Program-made: the position numbers and the translations under genes
In this document: positions 38,760 through 51,570 of the stretch, one piece after another
Layout: each line of letters starts with the position of its first letter
Position numbering within the stretch: position 1 is the stretch's first letter
The notes under the pieces: generated by a model
Database searches by the model: none
Seen by the model: only the letters and a program-made list of their open reading frames with translations
Told to the model about the DNA's origin: nothing
Source of the DNA: Niebla homalea
Taxonomy: Eukaryota > Ascomycota > Lecanoromycetes > Lecanorales > Ramalinaceae
DNA: 64,000 nucleotides
Assembly: GCA_019925105.1 (NCBI GenBank)
Contig: JAHGAU010000004.1
Location: forward strand, 1,364,001-1,428,000
Direction: 5' to 3'

Positions 38760-41560
38760 TTTAAAACGGTTTTATTATTAAGATTATCGCGTTAATTACT
38801 TCGTTTTAAGCTTTTATTACCCGCTTTATAAAATAATCGATTAATTCTTTATTATTGAACCGGGGAGCTCCGTTAATTAAGATATTACCTTTACCGTCTT
38901 TATAAATACCTTAGTTTCCTTAACCGTTTTTTACGTTTATTTAAATAATAAAAGCGGAGTTATATTAATGGATTAATTTAAAGTTATTTATATTAAAATG
39001 TAATCTAAACCGTATTTTAGGTCCTTTTAAGGTCCGTATATTATAATTAAGTTAATAATATTTTTTAAGTTAAATATTAAGTCGATTATAATCCTAAGTT
39101 TACGGCTTTCTTATATAATAGCCTTTTTCGGTATTAATAGTATAAAATTAAATTATATAATAACTATTAATAGCTCTTTAAATTTAATATAATTAATTAT
39201 ATAACTTTCCTTATTTTATTAAGCATAATAAAGATTAAAGTCCTTTATTAAGAAATACTTATTAAATACGGTTATAATATCCTTAAGTAGCGGGATCGTA
39301 AAGGGTCCCTTCCTATTAACTAGTAACGGATTATATATATTATAAATATTTAAGTTATTTTTAATATCCTTTTTTTATATAATTTAAAACGTATATAAGT
39401 TCCCTCCGTAATAAATAACGTTTTAACTATCTATATTTAACCTTTTATTAATAAAAAGTACATCCGCGTTATCTCGTTATTTTTAAAGGTTAAATAAAAA
39501 CTATTTCCCGGGTTAATTAAAGAGTAAATATATAAATTATATAATAACTTTTATATCGCTATAATATTAATATTTTTTACCTTTTTAAATCTAAATATCG
39601 GTATTACGGCTTTAATTACTTCCCCGCGTACGTTATATTATATTATCCTTAAAAGCGTAAATATATTAAATATTAATATCCGTTGGGCTCTTTTTATTAA
39701 CTTTTATTTATATAAACGGTTTCTCTTTAAAGTTAAGCGTTATTTATCTTGATTTTTTTATTATAATAATAATCTCGGTTAAGCGGCCGGTTTTAAAGGT
39801 TAATATCGCTATAAGCTTTTTCTTTTTTATATTATTAATTATTACGTTTTACCCTTCCTTATTTAATAAGCTTTATTTACGTCTTAAAACCGTTTTTAAT
39901 TATTTTATTAATTTAAGTTCATATAAGTTATAACGTTAAACCTTAATCGCTATCCTAATCTTTTTATATTAAGTCTTTTTTACTTTTACCGTATATTATA
40001 AGTTTTATATTAAGTAGTTATTATTATTATATATTACGTATTTCAGCGCGTTCTTTATTAAGTTTTCTGTTATTAAGTTAACGTATTTATACGTATTATG
40101 CCCTTTAATATATATTACGTACTTTATACCGTTAAAGTATTTTATAATAATATACCCGTACCTTTAATATTTAAAGTATTAATAAATATCCGTTACCCGG
40201 TCTTAAGGTCTTATTAATTTAAGGGACTTACCTTTTATTATCTTTTTATTAAGGATATTATTATATATCCTTATTAACGTTATGCTTAAGATAACCGTAA
40301 AGTATCTTTTTATATAATTAAAAACGTTTAGCCTTTTTACTATAAAAAAGAGACTATAAATAACGATCTTTAACTTAAAGTAAAAAACCGTATTCTCTTT
40401 TTTTATCCGCCTTAAAATAACTTCCTTTTCTTCCCCCGTAAACCTTATTAAATATATCCTGTTTACCGCAATAATAAAAAATTACCTTAATATTTTTACC
40501 GTTTTATACCCTTTTTTATTAGCTTATTTTTTTAATTTCTTTAACCTTTTTTTCGTTTTTAATAAAGTTATATTAAGGAAAATATCCTTATTTTATAATT
40601 TACGTATTGTAATAATTTATTTTATTAATGGTTCTTCCGTTATTTTTAACGTTTTTATTAATTATAGTGGGTTTATTTTTACCGCTATATTTTTTTCGTT
40701 TTTACTTAATAGTTATATAATTATTATTTTCATTTTCCTTAATACCGTTATTTTCTTTTCCGCCCTTTTTTTTTTTATTATTAACGTTAATGTTACCATT
40801 ATAGCCCTCGTTATTTAGCTTATTTTTACTCCTTTCTTTAAAGCCTCCCCCGTTACTTTTTTATTTTATATATATTTTCTTTATTTTTTTTTACCTCCGT
40901 CCGCCGGCGCTTTTATTACCGTTTTTAAGCTTTATATAGCCTTTTTAACTTTTTTAAACCTTTTTCCGTATTTAAATAAAAGTCTTTTACTCTCTATAAC
41001 CCGATTTATAGTATCGGTTAGGTCTTTAACGTAATATCCTTTTATATAATTATAAAAAGGTTTTTTAACGCTTTTACCGTTTTTTCTTTTATTATTTTTC
41101 CCCTATATATTTAACAATTATTTCTTTTTATAACTTATTCTTATTTACTTAATATCTTTTTATTTTTATTTAGTTTTCTCCCAGTTTATATATATTTAAT
41201 AAGGCTTTTTATGCCTCCGTTTACTTTTTATTCGTCCTTACGTACCGTTTTCGTCCCCTCCGCCCTTTATTTATTACCTTTAATAATAATACCTTTATAT
41301 GTTATACGCGTCTTTTTACGCGTATCTTGTTAATTATAGGCTCCTTATTTAATTTAAAGCCTTTTTATCTTATATTTATCGTATTATTTATATGACTTAT
41401 TACCGTTCTTATTAACCTGGGCCGTTTACCCTTCCTCCCCCTTTATTTTTACTATTACTCCGCTTCCGTTTATCGTATTTAAGGTATTATCCTTATTATT
41501 ACTTAAGCTATGTACGCGTGCGTCGTTTCTGACCTCTGGGGTCCCCTTGTTCGTCGCCAT
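38760..41560 (-). pseudogene. LINE D ORF1 and endonuclease portion of ORF2
   Basis: This is the 5' half of LINE D. ORF1 runs from 41560 downward to about 39.9 kb and the endonuclease follows around 39.6-39.0 kb, with a GDFN-equivalent near 39.24 kb (complement of attaaagtcctttatt). It aligns with LINE B 5.63-8.41 kb. The first roughly 50 bp of ORF1 are RIP-spared, the rest heavily mutated. Confidence 0.7.
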
Positions 41561-41593
41561 CTTCTTTTATTTTTATTATAAAGATGGTTTTTC

Positions 41594-43093
41594 TTAAGTA
41601 AATTATATAAGTTATATTAATAAAGTTACTAAAGGTATAATTAATATAAGCTTAAAAAGTTACCGGGGCGTTAATTAATTTAAACGATATAAAAAGATAC
41701 TTAAAGTAACTATAATACGTATATAACGTTATTTTTAATTTATTATTAAACTTAATCCGTAATTAATTATAAATATCCTTAAGGTTTAAGTTAATAAACC
41801 GTTTAAAGCTATTTAACCGGTTCAAAGTCTTAATAATTAAGGGTAATAAGTATTGGTTTTTAATTATAACCGTATTTAACCTACGGTAATTAATATAAAA
41901 ACGAGGGTTATTATCTTTTTTAAATATAAAAAAATTTAAAACGTTTATAAATAACGTTAAGTAATAAATCCAACCTTAAGTTATAATATCCTTAAGATAT
42001 TACCGGAGCTCCGTTAACTTTGTCCGAAATAAATTATATAAGGGATTATATAATAATTGTTTATTATTTAAGTTAATAACGTAATCCTTTTATTTTAATT
42101 TAAATAAAATATTAATTATATTATTAAAAAAGATATTTATATATTTATTTAACTCCCTTAAGATGCTCCGGTTAATAAAGTTTTTTATAATATTTATATA
42201 CGTTAAGTTACTTTAAGGGATTTATAGTATTTTTAAGTGCTCTGTTATTATACTTATATAAATAATTATAAAAATTTTATTAATCTTTATTAAACTTTAA
42301 TTAAAGTTATTAACGTTATTAATTTATAACTTATAAGAATTAACCTTAAAGTATTATTTATCCGCCGCCGGATTAATTATTATTTAGAAAATATATAAAG
42401 TTAATAAATTAAGGATTACGTTTAAACCTTTTTAATTAATAATATAAAAAAGTATTTTATATTACTTTTTTTACTTTTAATTATTAATTAAATAATATTC
42501 TAATTAATAAATATTATAATAAAAGATTTATTTATTATTAAGAAAAGCCGCTTACGGTAAAACGGCGGGAGTTAGTTATAAATCTTATTAAATCGTATAT
42601 ATTTATAAAATTAAATTTACTTAAGCTTTAATATTAATTAATATACTTAATAATTAAGGATTATCCTAAAAACTTATTTAACCCTTAATAATAAAAACCG
42701 GGTATATTTTTAAATATTTTATTATTAACTTTAACTTTAAGGCGTTATTAAAGCTTTATTATTTTTTAACGTATTATTTTTTGAACGGGATTTTATGCTT
42801 ATTATTAAAACCTTATTTTATAAAACAGTAAAACAATCGGATATATAATGGCTTTTTTTTTATATATATAATACTTAACGTTTTTATTTACTTTAAAGGC
42901 GGTATTAAAGTTTTTAAATATAACCTTACGCTTTTAACCGTAAGAATTACATTTAATAAGGATGTATATTGGCTTTAAGTTATCAAAATTAAGTTTAAAT
43001 ACTTTATTTTTAAAAGATTTACCCTTATTAATTTTTAAATTATTATTAATAATACGTTTCAAGTTATTTTTTTTTATATAATCGCCGTCGTTA
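41594..43093 (-). pseudogene. Gypsy element H, N-terminal RT region
   Basis: Minus strand: the complement from about 42.24 to 41.61 kb reads as a Ty3/gypsy reverse transcriptase with few stops. PLYNLFRTKLTELR at the palm entry is followed by FFIFKKDNNPRFYINYRRLN, KNQYLLPLI, LNLKDIYNQLRIK and FISFKLINAPVTFQAYIN. It then runs to TYIIYL, where LINE D interrupts, and continues at 32166 with NDILIF. The remaining 0.85 kb (42.24-43.09 kb) should hold protease and the end of gag; I see no clear Asp-Thr-Gly. The right end is the CGTTA duplication of the chromovirus. Confidence 0.8.
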
Positions 43094-43564
43094 TGTTACG
43101 ATTGGTGCCAGGACCAAACTGCATATATATGAAACCGGGTTAGTACCAGAGGAGATAACGTAAGCACCAAAACGAGAAGCGAGTAAAGCTATTAACGGCT
43201 TATCTGATCGGAATAAAACGGTAATAAGCATACGAGTAAAAGCGGCTTAAAAACTCGTAAAATCGGAATATAAATAAAACGAATATATAAGTATAAATAA
43301 CTTAAAGGCTTATAGATTCATAGAATAAACGAAGCAAGTTAACGAGTATAATAAATAACGAGGATTATATAGAATATTATTTTTACCTTAAAGTTTAAAT
43401 CTCCTTATATTTAATAATACCTTTAAATTAAAAACATTAAATTTAAAGTAAAGTAAATTAAGATAATACCTATTTAATACTACGCTTACATATTCTTCTT
43501 TTATCAAAATTAACTTACTTTTTTAAGAACTAATTATAATTAAGTAACCTTAAGATCCGTAATA
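43094..43564 (+). repeat. 5' LTR of chromovirus
   Basis: 471 bp, equal in length to the 3' LTR. Its outer left part keeps CpA/TpG (gattggtgccagg, where the 3' LTR has gattaataccagg). Its inner right end is RIP-mutated (ttaacttactttt, where the 3' LTR has ccaacctgcccct). It contains the promoter and polyadenylation region by analogy; I could not place those sites. Confidence 0.95.
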
Positions 43565-43699
43565 TATTAAATATCCTTAAGAATAAGTTAATTAAACGTT
43601 AACCGATCAAATAAAATACGTTACCTTATTAATACGGAAAGAAATAAGAATAAATTTTTTAAGCCGGATCTTTATTATAAAGAACGGAATAAGTTTAAT

Positions 43700-45000
43700 A
43701 ATTAATTATTATAGTATAATATATATTTTCGCTTAAATAATAAGATTGTTAGTAGAAAAGATAAAGTACCGATAATAATAATATATATATAAGGTAAAGT
43801 ATTAATATAGATTAATGCGGACCTTCAGGAGTACTTAAAAGGAATCGCGGGTAACGGAATTACAGCGTAAATCGAGAATTATATAGCATTTAAGTAACGT
43901 ATAAAGTACGTATTCGGATTAGTTAACGAAGAACTTATAATTAAAGGAGTTATTTAATAAATAAAATAAATTAAGTCAATAATAGATTATATAATAACGT
44001 TTTAATATTACGTTATATAAATAGAATAGAACGATAAGGTATAAATATTTATATTAAAAAAAATTTTAAAAGATAATATCCAAGATAAATTAAGACGGTA
44101 TATAAGAGTAATCGATAATATTAAAATTCTTATAAAAAAATTTATTAAGCTGGATAATAAGCTTTATTAACGTAATATTAAGAAGTAAAAAAATTAAAGT
44201 AAATTTACGGGATGAATCACATAAAAAAGTTAATTCGGAAGAAACCCCGGACGCCGTAATTTATAGGGAAAGAAAATATAAAGTAACTTTATAAAGTTAA
44301 ATATATTAATACCATAGAGTAAAGGTCGAAGACATAAGCCCGATAATAGGAAGTATTACTCTTATAAGAAAAAAAAATACTTAATATAAAACTGTCGATT
44401 AAAGGATAGGAGATAATAATTATAGTTAAATATAATAAATATACTTTTAAAAGATATTATCCGATTAAAAAAAACGATAAGGAAGAATTTTCATTTTAAA
44501 ACGAAATAAATTCCGAATAAGAAGAAAAAGTTATATTAAAGGGTAAAGAATTAGAAATAGTATTAGAAAAAGTAGATTATAATATATTTAAAGATTATAA
44601 TATAATAAAAAAACTAAAAAGAAATCTTATTAAACAATAATATTATGACTTTAAGTTATAAAGACGACCGTCGAATACATAAAGATAATATAAAAGTAAA
44701 CCCAAGGAATTAAGACTATAAGTTACTATATTAAACTGAATATTACGAAGAATATTATAATTAATGTAAAAATAGCCAATTAAATAAATAGAAGCTTAAA
44801 AAATTAAAATAATTATAATACTTATTACCTTAATAAAATATATATAGGGATAATAAATACTTAAGTTATTTATAGGATAAAAGAAAGAACTATTATCTTC
44901 CTGGATACGGAATAAGTTAATAAAAGTAAATAAAAGAAATTAACTTACTAAACGTAAATCGATATTATTAAAGTTATTATACAGAAGGATTAAGAGAAAT
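43700..45000 (+). pseudogene. Chromovirus gag and protease region
   Basis: This region follows the 5' LTR and has the usual place of gag. A possible zinc knuckle lies at about 44420-44460, where YNKY...Y may be Cys-x2-Cys...His with Cys and His turned to Tyr; spacing is imperfect, so this is tentative. At about 44890-44915 the frame reads IIFLDTE, matching the aspartic protease triad Asp-Thr-Gly with Gly changed to Glu by GGA to GAA. Both match RIP. Stops are dense in gag. Confidence 0.55.
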
Positions 45001-45699
45001 AACGGGACTTATTATATAGTAAAAGTATTAGGTGGATTATTGTGAAAATTATTAATAAGAAAAAGAAGACTTCGGTTATTAAACTATTATACCACCTTAA
45101 ATTAACGTAATATATAATACGTATCAAAATCGGAATTATAAACGTTACTTAATAATACGGTTAAATATTAATAATATATTAATCGTTACCTTAATCGATA
45201 TTAAAGTACTTAAGAGTTATATATTAAGGAACGTAATACGGAAAATAGGAGTAACGACGTAAATAAAAAAAGAATTATATCCGTTAATAAGAGTTATCGG
45301 AAAGGGAATACCGGGAATAACTTATATTATAAGAATAACCGTACCTATATAGATAATAAATGCGACTTAATAATACCGTGAAATGCTCTTATTTAACGTA
45401 CTTAAATTAATTACTTATAACCTTATATTAAGAATACCTTAATTAAGAAAGTATAACCTAATTATTAATTAGAAAATTAAATAATTACGATTTAACAATA
45501 ACGTAATTATTAACGCCTAAATATTTAAAGAGATTTATGAAGAATCTATAGATAAGAATAATACCTCGATATATATAGAATTATATATAATAAAGGATTT
45601 AAATATAAAGTAAATAGATATATTATTTACTTTAATAGGATTAAAAATAGGGTTACTTTACTAGGAAGTTAGAAGTAAAAAAGGAACTAATAAACCTTT

Positions 45700-47050
45700 A
45701 ATTCCGAAAGAATATTAGAAATAATCGTACCTTTTTAAAGAAGGTTTATTAAAAAAGGCCTTACCGAAATATTAACCGTAAGATTACGAGATATTACTAA
45801 TTAAAGGGAAGAACCCAATATTTAAACCTATTTATTACCTTTTGGAGAAAGAACTTAAGGCTTTAAATAAGTACTTAAAAAAAAACCTTATAAAGGGATT
45901 TATAAGGCCGTTATCGTTATTGGCAGGATACCTTATATTATTTATTTTAAAGAAAAATAGAGAATTAAGGATATATATAGACTATAGGAAGTTAAACGTA
46001 ATTATTATTAAGAACCGATACCCGCTATTAAACGCAAACGAGATAAGGGATTAAATCGTAAAAGTAATATTCTTTATATTATTAAATTAACGCAAAGCAT
46101 ATAACTTAATATAAATAAAGGAAGGAAAAGAATAAAAGATAGCCTTTAAAATAAAAGGAAAGCTATTTAAATATTAATAAATAATATATTAAGGAACTTA
46201 CTCGATAAATACGTAATAATATACCTAAATAATGTATTAATCTATTTAAAGACTCTAGAAGATCATAAAAGAAATATTATAGCTATACTATAATATTTTT
46301 TAAAAGCAGGATTAAAGTTAAAACCGGGGGAGTATAAATTCTATCAGATAAATATGGAATTCCTGGGGTATATCGTAATAACCAAAGGAATGAAATCCGA
46401 TTCAACGAAAGTTTAAAGCTTACTAGAATAATTAAAACCGAGGAATATAAAGGAGCTATAATCGTTCTTAGGTATAATTAACTTTAACTGAAAATTCATT
46501 AAAGGATTCTTGGAGATAGCTTTACCCTTAATAAAGCTTATAAGGAAAAGTACCTTATATAAGTAAGAAGGAAAATAATAAAAGGCGTTCCGATAATTAA
46601 AGGAAGCTTATATATAGATGCCCGTATTATAAACAATTTAATTTAAGGGAGTAATTAAAATAGAAACGGATATATTAAATATAATAATAGGAGTTTACTT
46701 ACTATAAAAGCGTAATAAAGTTTAAAAACCTATAATATATTATTTAAAGAAAATAACGGATATAGAATAGAATTACGATATCCATAATAAGGAACTATTA
46801 ATAGTCATTTTAGCCTTTTAATAGTAAAGAGTATACGCCGAAGAAGCCGACGATATTAAAGTATTAATAAATTATAAGAATTTAATATACTTTACGATAA
46901 CGAAGTAACTAAATAGGAAATAAGTACGATAATTAAAATTATTAAAACAATATAAGTTTAAAATAACATATTTATTAGGAAAAGATAATTAAGTAATAAA
47001 TAAATTAAATAGGAAACCAGATTTATATAAATAGAAGAATAATAATAATA
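45700..47050 (+). pseudogene. Chromovirus reverse transcriptase and RNase H
   Basis: The stretch 45842-46054 is open and reads as the RT N-terminal palm: LKKNLIKGFIRPL, then KKNRELRIYIDYRKLN and KNRYPLL. After a stop-rich gap the catalytic block is YLNNVLIYL at 46222-46245 (YLDDVLIYS with both Asp changed to Asn). RNase H follows: ETDILNIIIGVYL near 46.66-46.70 kb (first catalytic Asp) and NYDIHNKELL near 46.78 kb, ending with GKDN near 46.98 kb. Between about 46160 and 46175 roughly 15 codons around the conserved PFGLxNAP segment are missing and the frame shifts. Confidence 0.9.
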
Positions 47051-47099
47051 TAGTAATATTTAAGATTAACGACGATAAGACGCTTGGGCTAAGTAATAT

Positions 47100-48495
47100 A
47101 AATATAATAAAAATATTTATAGAATACGACCTATTAAAAGAAGTTTAGAAAAACTATTAAGGCGATAAAAGAATTAAGCGATAAATTAAAGATAAAAAAG
47201 GACATTATTACGATATAATAAAAGATAATATATATCAAATAATAAGTTAAATAAACTAATAAAAATATATTACGATAACTTATAATACGGATACCTTAAA
47301 GTTACGAAAATGTAGGAAGCTATAGCAAAATATTAAACGTTATTAAAGTTAAGATTAATTATTAAAAACTACGTTAAAAAATGCCCGTTATATTAAAGAA
47401 ATAAAGTAAAGAATTATTAGAAATATAAATATTTATAGAAAATAAAATTACTTAAGTTTCCGTAAGGATTACTAATAATAATTTTATTATAAAATTGTTA
47501 AAATTATAGGAACTTATAATAAAAGAAATTTATAACGTTATCCTAATTATAATAAATAAATATATAAAATATACCACCCTTATTCTATTTAAAGAAGAAT
47601 ACGATATAATGAAACTAATATATTTATTCCTGGATAAAGTTATTAAGATTAAAGGATTCTTAGAAAAGATTATCTTAAATAAAGATAAGCTATTTATATT
47701 AATATATTAAAAAACGATTACGGGAGAATTAAGTATTAAAGTGAAGTTATTAATAGTTTATTACCTATAGATAAATAATTAAATAGAACGAATAAATCGG
47801 ACGTTAAAAATATATTTAAGGTATTATATTAATAATTAATAAAGCAACTAAGTAACATTATTATTTATAACGGAGCTTATAATAAATAATCTTATGTTAA
47901 TAGTTATAAAAATTACTTTATTCTTTATAAACTATAAACGATACCCGAGGATAATAAGAAAATTATATTCGAACCTTATAGTAGATAAGGTAATTAAGTA
48001 CGTATAAGACTTAAAAGTTATATACTGAAATATTTAGAATTAGCTTAAGAAAGTATAAATAAAAATAATGGATTATTAAAATAAAAAACGTATAAAAGGA
48101 CTTTAGCTAAAAAAGGGGGATAAAGTATAACTATATATAAAAAACCTCCGGACTAAGAAATTAAGTAAAAAGTTAAATTATATAAGAGTTAATCTATTTA
48201 TAATTAAAATAGTTAAAGGATTAATTATTTATAAATTAAATTTATTTTAGGATATTAAGATATACTTAATATTCTATATATTATTATTAAAGAAAACATT
48301 AAAGAGGACGTTAATAATAATTACCTTATAGTATAAAAATAAAAAAGATACTTTATTTAAAGTTAATAAAATTCTAGGTTAAAAAGGAGATTAATACTTA
48401 ATTAAGTAAAAAGGATATCCGGATATAGAGAATACCTGGGAATTAAAATATTATCTTATATTAAATTCTATAAAACTATTAAGAAAGTTTTATTA
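47100..48495 (+). pseudogene. Chromovirus integrase with C-terminal chromodomain
   Basis: After RNase H come the integrase zinc-binding and catalytic regions (47.1-47.75 kb, poorly preserved, with frame changes). From about 47770 to 48490 a single frame carries the integrase C-terminal half: IERINRTLKIYLRYYIN (the motif with the catalytic Glu) and LKKGDKV before the SH3-like fold. The chromodomain follows at about 48356-48440: KILG-stop-KGD-stop-YLIK-stop-KGYPDIENTWEL, where Tyr, Trp and the ENTWE box match chromodomains of fungal chromoviruses. Stops are at Trp/Gln codons, as RIP predicts. Confidence 0.85.
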
Positions 48496-49087
48496 ATAAT
48501 ACCGGTTAAGAATAAATTAAAAAACTGCGACTTAAAGAAGTTAAAGGAGGTATTATTAAAAGCTTTATTATTAATAAAAGAATTAAGAGCATCGGAAACA
48601 TTCAGTTACTATTAAGCCTTAATTACTTTTAACTCTTTAAGATTAAAAAGATTACAATAGATTATATTTTCTTCGCAATTATATAAAAAAGCTTTTTATT
48701 ACTTTAAATGCTTAATTTTAAATTAAGCCAACTCTTTAATTATATAAATTGTTCTTTTATTTTCTTTAATAAAAAGAATTTCGGAATCCAGTTTTTTACG
48801 CTCTTTATTTAAACGATCGAAATCATTATTAATAACGCTTTTTACGTTATATTAATAAGAACCTTTATAAGTATAAGAATTATATAATTAAGAACCAAAA
48901 AGGATATAATACTCTTTATTAAATTAAAGATATTAAGAATACGGATAAATTATGGTACCGAAGTTATTAATACGTTAAGTTAAACGGAAACGGTTTACTT
49001 ATTAACGACTTAATATAATAAGGTAAATATAATAAAAGATAAAGGATATAATATTATCGATAAAACTCTAATATAGAAGGGGGATGA

Positions 49088-49558
49088 TATTACGATTAAT
49101 ACCAGGATTAAACTATATATATATAAAACCGGGTTATTATTAAAGGAGATAATATAAGCATTAAAATAAAAAGCGAATAAAATTATTAACGGCTCGTTTA
49201 ATCGGAATAGAACGGTAATAAACATACGAGTAAAAGCGGCTCGGAAACTTATAAAATTAGAATATAAGTAAAACGAATATACGAGTATAAGTAACTTAAA
49301 GGCTTATAAACTCATAAAACGAGTAAAGCGAGTTAACGAGTATAGTAAATAAGGAAGATTATACAAAATATTATTTTTACCTTAGAGTTTAAATCTCCTT
49401 ATATTTAATAATATCTTTAAATTAAAAGTATTAAATTTAAAGTAAAGTGGATTAAAATAGTACTTATTTAATACTACGCCTGCATACTTCTCTTCTACCA
49501 AAACCAACCTGCCCCTTTAAGAACTAATCACAACTAAGTGACCTTAGGATCCGCAATA
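49088..49558 (+). repeat. 3' LTR of chromovirus
   Basis: Partner of 43094-43564. The inner left end is RIP-mutated and the outer right end (about 49480-49558) is spared. The polypurine tract lies just upstream at about 49075-49087. The open stretch on the opposite strand at 49010-49225 is antisense to the LTR and not a gene. Confidence 0.95.
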
Positions 49559-50089
49559 CGTTATAATATTATTTTAAGTTTTTAATACCTTATTAATTAT
49601 AAGGATTTTAATTTTAAGCTTTAATAAAAGCTTTATAAAGAATATATAAATAAAAAATTTATTTAATAATAATAATAAGTCCTTTTTTATAATCTTTAAA
49701 GTATTACGGAATTACGTTATTTTTTAATTAAAGCGTTATTTAATATCATTAAACTACTTATAATAAGAAAATTAACGGGTTTTTAAATTAATTATTAAGT
49801 TTTAAAGCTTATCTTTAAGCTTTTAATAACTTATTTTATTATTTTCTTCGTCCGGTAAATTAAAGATTTTTTAAAAAACAAACTTTAAATAAAAAATTAG
49901 TTTTTTTCTTTTAATAAAGAAATACTTAAAATAAAGTAAAAATTCTTCTTTTAAATTAATAAATTCCGTTTAATACTTACTTTTAAATTTATTTTAATAT
50001 AACTTAAGCTTTTCCGGATAAAAAAACTTACTTTTAAAAAGTAAAATAAAAGCTATCGGCGGTATATTATCGGTATAAAACTTAATAAT
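49559..50089 (-). pseudogene. Gypsy element H, gag segment
   Basis: This 0.53-kb piece of element H lies between the chromovirus and the small LTR element. On the minus strand one frame is fairly open and reads FYTDNIPPIAFILLF, then KIFNLPDEENNKISYQKLKD and FRNTLKIIKKDLL. The spacing of Phe, Leu and charged residues resembles a Ty3/gypsy capsid (retrotransposon gag) domain, consistent with being upstream of RT in element H. This is supported mostly by position and composition. Confidence 0.5.
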
Positions 50090-50252
50090 TGTCATGGTTC
50101 CAGCAGGCCTTGCTCCCAGCCTCGGCCTACTTGCCCCATGAGGACTAGCTCCTTGGCACCTATACTCATATGATGGGTGCATCCTGTACCATAGACACCA
50201 CCATAGCTATTATTCCGTTCATAGCTAGACCTTATATATTAGTTCCCTAATA
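50090..50252. repeat. Left LTR of TRIM-like element
   Basis: 163 bp, start tgtcatggttccagcaggcc, end ccctaata. About 90% identical to the right LTR; most differences are CpA/TpG to TpA. The outer left end is spared and the inner right end mutated. An apparent minus-strand open frame across it (49994-50182) is chance. Confidence 0.9.
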
Positions 50253-50404
50253 TAATAATAGCTATCCTTGTATATAGAGAGGTTGGTTATAAGCCTTTTA
50301 TATACTCGTACTTTATTAAAAATAATACTGTTAAAGTGGTATAACGTATACTTCAGTTAATAAGTCAGCCAGTCAGTCAGCAAGCCGTATAGTAGGCACA
50401 TATT

Positions 50405-51160
50405 ATAAGCCCATAAGACGTTAGTAGCTATAGGAATTAAGAGTAGAAACCCCTATAGGCCGGAATGGTTAAAATTAAGTAAACGTTAATACTAGTAGTA
50501 ATTAAGTTAATTAAGACTTAGAACAGAATAAGGATAAGGACAAGAATAAGGATAGTTAAGTTAAGAGAAGAACGTTCAAGACGATACCGCAGATGGGCTT
50601 ATCGTTAAAAATCCTTTAATCGCCCTGCCCGTAATATAGGGCCTAAATTAATTCTTCAGTTAATAATCTTTTTACCTTAATAAATCCTTTAATAAATCGA
50701 TATATTATAAGTTTATAAGACGTTAATAGCTGCAGTAATAACTCTTACAGGCCGGAATGGCTAATTACTGGGTAACATTAATATTAATAGTAGTAAATTA
50801 GGGTGGACGAGGTGCAGTAAAAGGTAAATTATAAAGGAAAATGTTTAAGACGATACCGTAAATAAACTTATCGTTAATTAAGTTTTTAAAGCCGTATTTT
50901 AAAAGTACGTAATAAGCTTATTATAATAATATTTAATTTTTTAAATAATTAAATAAGTTAATCTCATCTTATAAAATTTACGGTAAATATATTATTAATA
51001 CGTTATAAGCCTATAAGACGTTAGTAATTACGGGGCCCTTAATAGGGTAACTTATAGGCCGGAATAATTAATAACTGGATGGACGGTTAACACTGATAGT
51101 AATACGGGTAAGGGTAATAATATAAATGGAGTAAGAGGTGGAAATCTATATTATATTTAT
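50405..51160. repeat. Internal repeat of TRIM-like element, about 300-bp period, 3 copies
   Basis: Units start near 50405, 50708 and 51007, each opening with a version of aagcc-ataagacgttagtag and containing aggccggaatgg about 50 bp in, followed by agtagtaa. Periods are 303 and 299 bp; the third unit is cut short. A further shared box, aagacgataccg followed by cttatcgtta, lies about 175-200 bp into the first two units. No coding potential is seen. Confidence 0.75.
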
Positions 51161-51570
51161 AAGTATAATAATAATATTAAAGGTAAGAATTACTTTTACG
51201 GCTTTAACTTATTTATAAGGGGTAAGAGCCACTTAGCCGGCTTACCCACGGATACCTCGTTAATCGCTTTAATATTAACGGCGTTTTTAGTAATAGCTTT
51301 ATATTAAACTCCTTTTTATTAAGAAGTATATAACTCGGCTTTACCCCGGAGATTAAGTTAATTAACTTAACTTAGGTTGATTTTTTCACCTTTTTTAGTT
51401 AAATTTTTAGGAGCTTTTTTCACCCGGGTTGCTCGGCCTTTACTACTTAATTATTACGCTTACTAAAGGTAATATTAATATATTCGGTAATTCTTTAAGG
51501 CTATACTTAGGTCCGATAAGGGTGGTTTTGGTCTAGGTGGCAGGAACTTACCGTCGTAAAGGGGGGATCG

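Larger units (their letters stand above)
32167..41593 (-). mobile_element. LINE D, full-length Tad1-like element, subfamily II, carrying element G
   Basis: A minus-strand LINE is bounded by the 13-bp duplication TTAAGTAAATTAT and ends in an ATCA tail (32167-32183). With composite element G (35126-38747) and its 12-bp duplication removed, LINE D is about 5.79 kb, matching LINE B in length and subfamily. ORF1 starts at 41560 (complement MATNKGTPEVRNDARVHS) after a 33-nt leader. The reverse-transcriptase GIP-stop block lies near 34.07 kb. G interrupts ORF2 between the RT and the endonuclease. RIP stops fill both ORFs. Confidence 0.9.
43094..49558 (+). mobile_element. Chromodomain Ty3/gypsy retrotransposon (chromovirus), complete length
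   Basis: A 6465-bp plus-strand LTR element with two 471-bp LTRs (43094-43564, 49088-49558) and a 5-bp target duplication CGTTA (43089-43093, 49559-49563). LTRs start TGTTACG (right copy TATTACG) and end CCGCAATA, the final CA having become TA. A polypurine tract (gaagggggatga) precedes the right LTR. Internal order: gag with a weak zinc-knuckle remnant near 44.42-44.46 kb, protease (LDTE for Asp-Thr-Gly) near 44.9 kb, RT, RNase H, integrase, chromodomain. Chromodomains at the integrase C-terminus are thought to direct insertion to heterochromatin. RIP stops and a deletion in RT inactivate it. It inserted in gypsy element H. Confidence 0.95.

Noticed and set aside
43565..43600. tRNA primer-binding site after the chromovirus 5' LTR
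   Set aside because: The sequence after 43564 is RIP-altered and I could not match it convincingly to a tRNA 3' end.
49994..50182. Minus-strand 62-codon open frame
   Set aside because: It crosses the boundary between gypsy element H and the left LTR of the TRIM-like element and depends on RIP-spared LTR sequence; only its last part overlaps the real gag frame of H.
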